Origin: an uncultured Clostridia bacterium | GTDB lineage: Bacteria > Bacillota > Clostridia > Oscillospirales > Acutalibacteraceae | DNA length: 53,667 nucleotides | Direction of reading: 5' to 3' | Assembly (NCBI GenBank): GCA_944380875.1 | Contig: CALWJA010000029.1 | Coordinates: forward strand, 1-53,667 | Shown: positions 53,008 through 53,667 of the stretch, piece after piece | How the letters are laid out: the number at the start of each line of letters is the position of its first letter | How positions within the stretch are numbered: position 1 is the stretch's first letter | Notes under the pieces: model-generated | What the model saw: the letters and a program-made list of their open reading frames with translations, nothing else | The model's database searches: none | Told to the model about the DNA's origin: nothing | Translations under genes and position numbers: made by a program

Positions 53008-53249
53008 AAGTAAATTCCTCCTTATTTGAATGAAAAAATTTGAATTTTTGAAAAAGACTATATAGCATATACTATAATGTTAACGAAGATTACAACACTA
53101 TTCATATAATAATACGAACAGACGTATTATAGCAAGGTTCCAAATGCAGTTTAAATATCCTAGTAAAAGGTTTCCTTTGAATATTGTCAATAAAAAAACG
53201 AAGTCAAACGAATATTTTGGTTTAAAATGTAAAAACAGGAAATTAGTTG
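53008..53249. other. AT-rich gap between GH13 gene and rRNA promoters
   Basis: About 240 bases without a gene. It must contain the promoter of the GH13 gene on the minus strand; a TATAGT near 53075 is a candidate -10 box but no -35 is convincing. AT-rich sequence just before rRNA promoters often acts as an UP element. Confidence 0.4.
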
Positions 53250-53278
53250 TTGACAATACAGAGAAAGAGTGATATTAT
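53250..53278 (+). promoter_or_regulatory. rRNA operon promoter P1
   Basis: TTGACA (53250-53255), a 17-base spacer and TATTAT (53273-53278), preceded by A/T tracts. Confidence 0.75.
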
Positions 53279-53343
53279 AACTAAGCCGTCGGGAACGGTG
53301 CTGAGAAATGAGAAAAGAAGTTTTAAAATCTTAAAAAAACTTC

Positions 53344-53372
53344 TTGACAAACCAAAATGGTTGTGTTATCAT
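53344..53372 (+). promoter_or_regulatory. rRNA operon promoter P2
   Basis: TTGACA (53344-53349), a 17-base spacer and TATCAT (53367-53372), 94 bases after P1. Tandem promoters are usual for Firmicute rRNA operons. Confidence 0.75.
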
Positions 53373-53378
53373 AAAAAG

Positions 53379-53584
53379 CACTCCGATGAACGTCGGTGAC
53401 TTAGGACCTTGAAAATTAAACAACGAAAGACAAGAAAAAGGACCCGTAATTCTTTGAGAAAGGTCGTTCAGAGATGAACGGCGGACTCAAAAAGGATACG
53501 AGAAAATACACGTTAGTGTATCGTAAAAGAGCTAAGCAAAGCTCTGAAATAGATTAGAACATCGAAAGATGTTTTGATACAATA
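53379..53584 (+). other. rRNA leader with boxA-like antitermination site
   Basis: The leader has GACCTTGAAAATTAAACA (53405-53422), resembling the boxA-type phrase found before clostridial 16S genes. A hairpin GTTCAGAGATGAAC (about 53467-53480) follows, then processing-stem candidates up to the 16S start. Confidence 0.5.

Positions 53585-53667
<83 letters not shown>

Overview
The window looks like chromosome of a low-to-mid GC, endospore-lineage Firmicute of class Clostridia, probably a gut Oscillospiraceae-type organism. The signs are a compact spoIIA operon (spoIIAA-spoIIAB-sigF), strong AGGAGG ribosome binding sites, a T-box before valS, a glycine riboswitch, several PTS and glycoside hydrolase genes, DUF families typical of Clostridia, and the 5' end of a 16S rRNA gene at the right edge. 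The genus cannot be fixed from the 83 bases of 16S present. No tRNA gene and no CRISPR array was seen.

Layout, left to right. 1-930: an insertion sequence cut by the window edge, with a DDE transposase on the minus strand. 1.3-6.7 kb: an anchored polysaccharide deacetylase, a DUF3810 putative metalloprotease, a Na/phosphate cotransporter with a PhoU domain, and a LURP-one-like protein. 6.65-11.6 kb: promoter, T-box and valS, then a small DUF6054-like gene and folC. 11.6-20.1 kb: a GH31 alpha-glucosidase, a MerR regulator divergent from a cytoplasmic-type VWA protein, and several small or membrane proteins. 20.4-24.3 kb: a large sortase-type surface protein with VWA, SpaA and tandem Cna-B domains. 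24.4-31.4 kb: a glycine riboswitch with an amino acid:cation symporter, a GH5-like hydrolase, a decayed NUDIX gene, a MATE exporter, and uracil permease behind a structured leader RNA.

31.4-34.9 kb is a minus-strand block with an ABC exporter pair and an SdpR/SdpI pair with a palindromic operator. 35.2-39.45 kb is a sucrose-type utilisation operon: PTS EIIBC, LacI regulator, GH32 hydrolase, and a dedicated HPr whose regulatory serine position is arginine. 39.6-42.5 kb is a tight three-gene set (alpha/beta hydrolase, HxxxD acyltransferase-like protein, zinc-ribbon membrane protein) that may be an undescribed acyl-transfer system. 42.7-47.8 kb is a galactofuranose-containing surface polysaccharide operon: GT2, ABC permease, ABC ATPase, GT2, UDP-galactopyranose mutase, with a consensus promoter at its start and a strong terminator at its end. 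48-53 kb holds degV, the spoIIA operon, metA and a GH13 amylase. The last 420 bases are an rRNA operon promoter and leader with tandem consensus promoters.

The strongest candidates for something new are the hydrolase/acyltransferase/zinc-ribbon trio, the HPr lacking the Ser46 equivalent inside a sugar operon, the uracil permease leader RNA that I could not assign to a class, and the VWA protein whose promoter overlaps an inverted repeat facing a MerR gene. Function calls rest on reading motifs by eye; no database search was possible.
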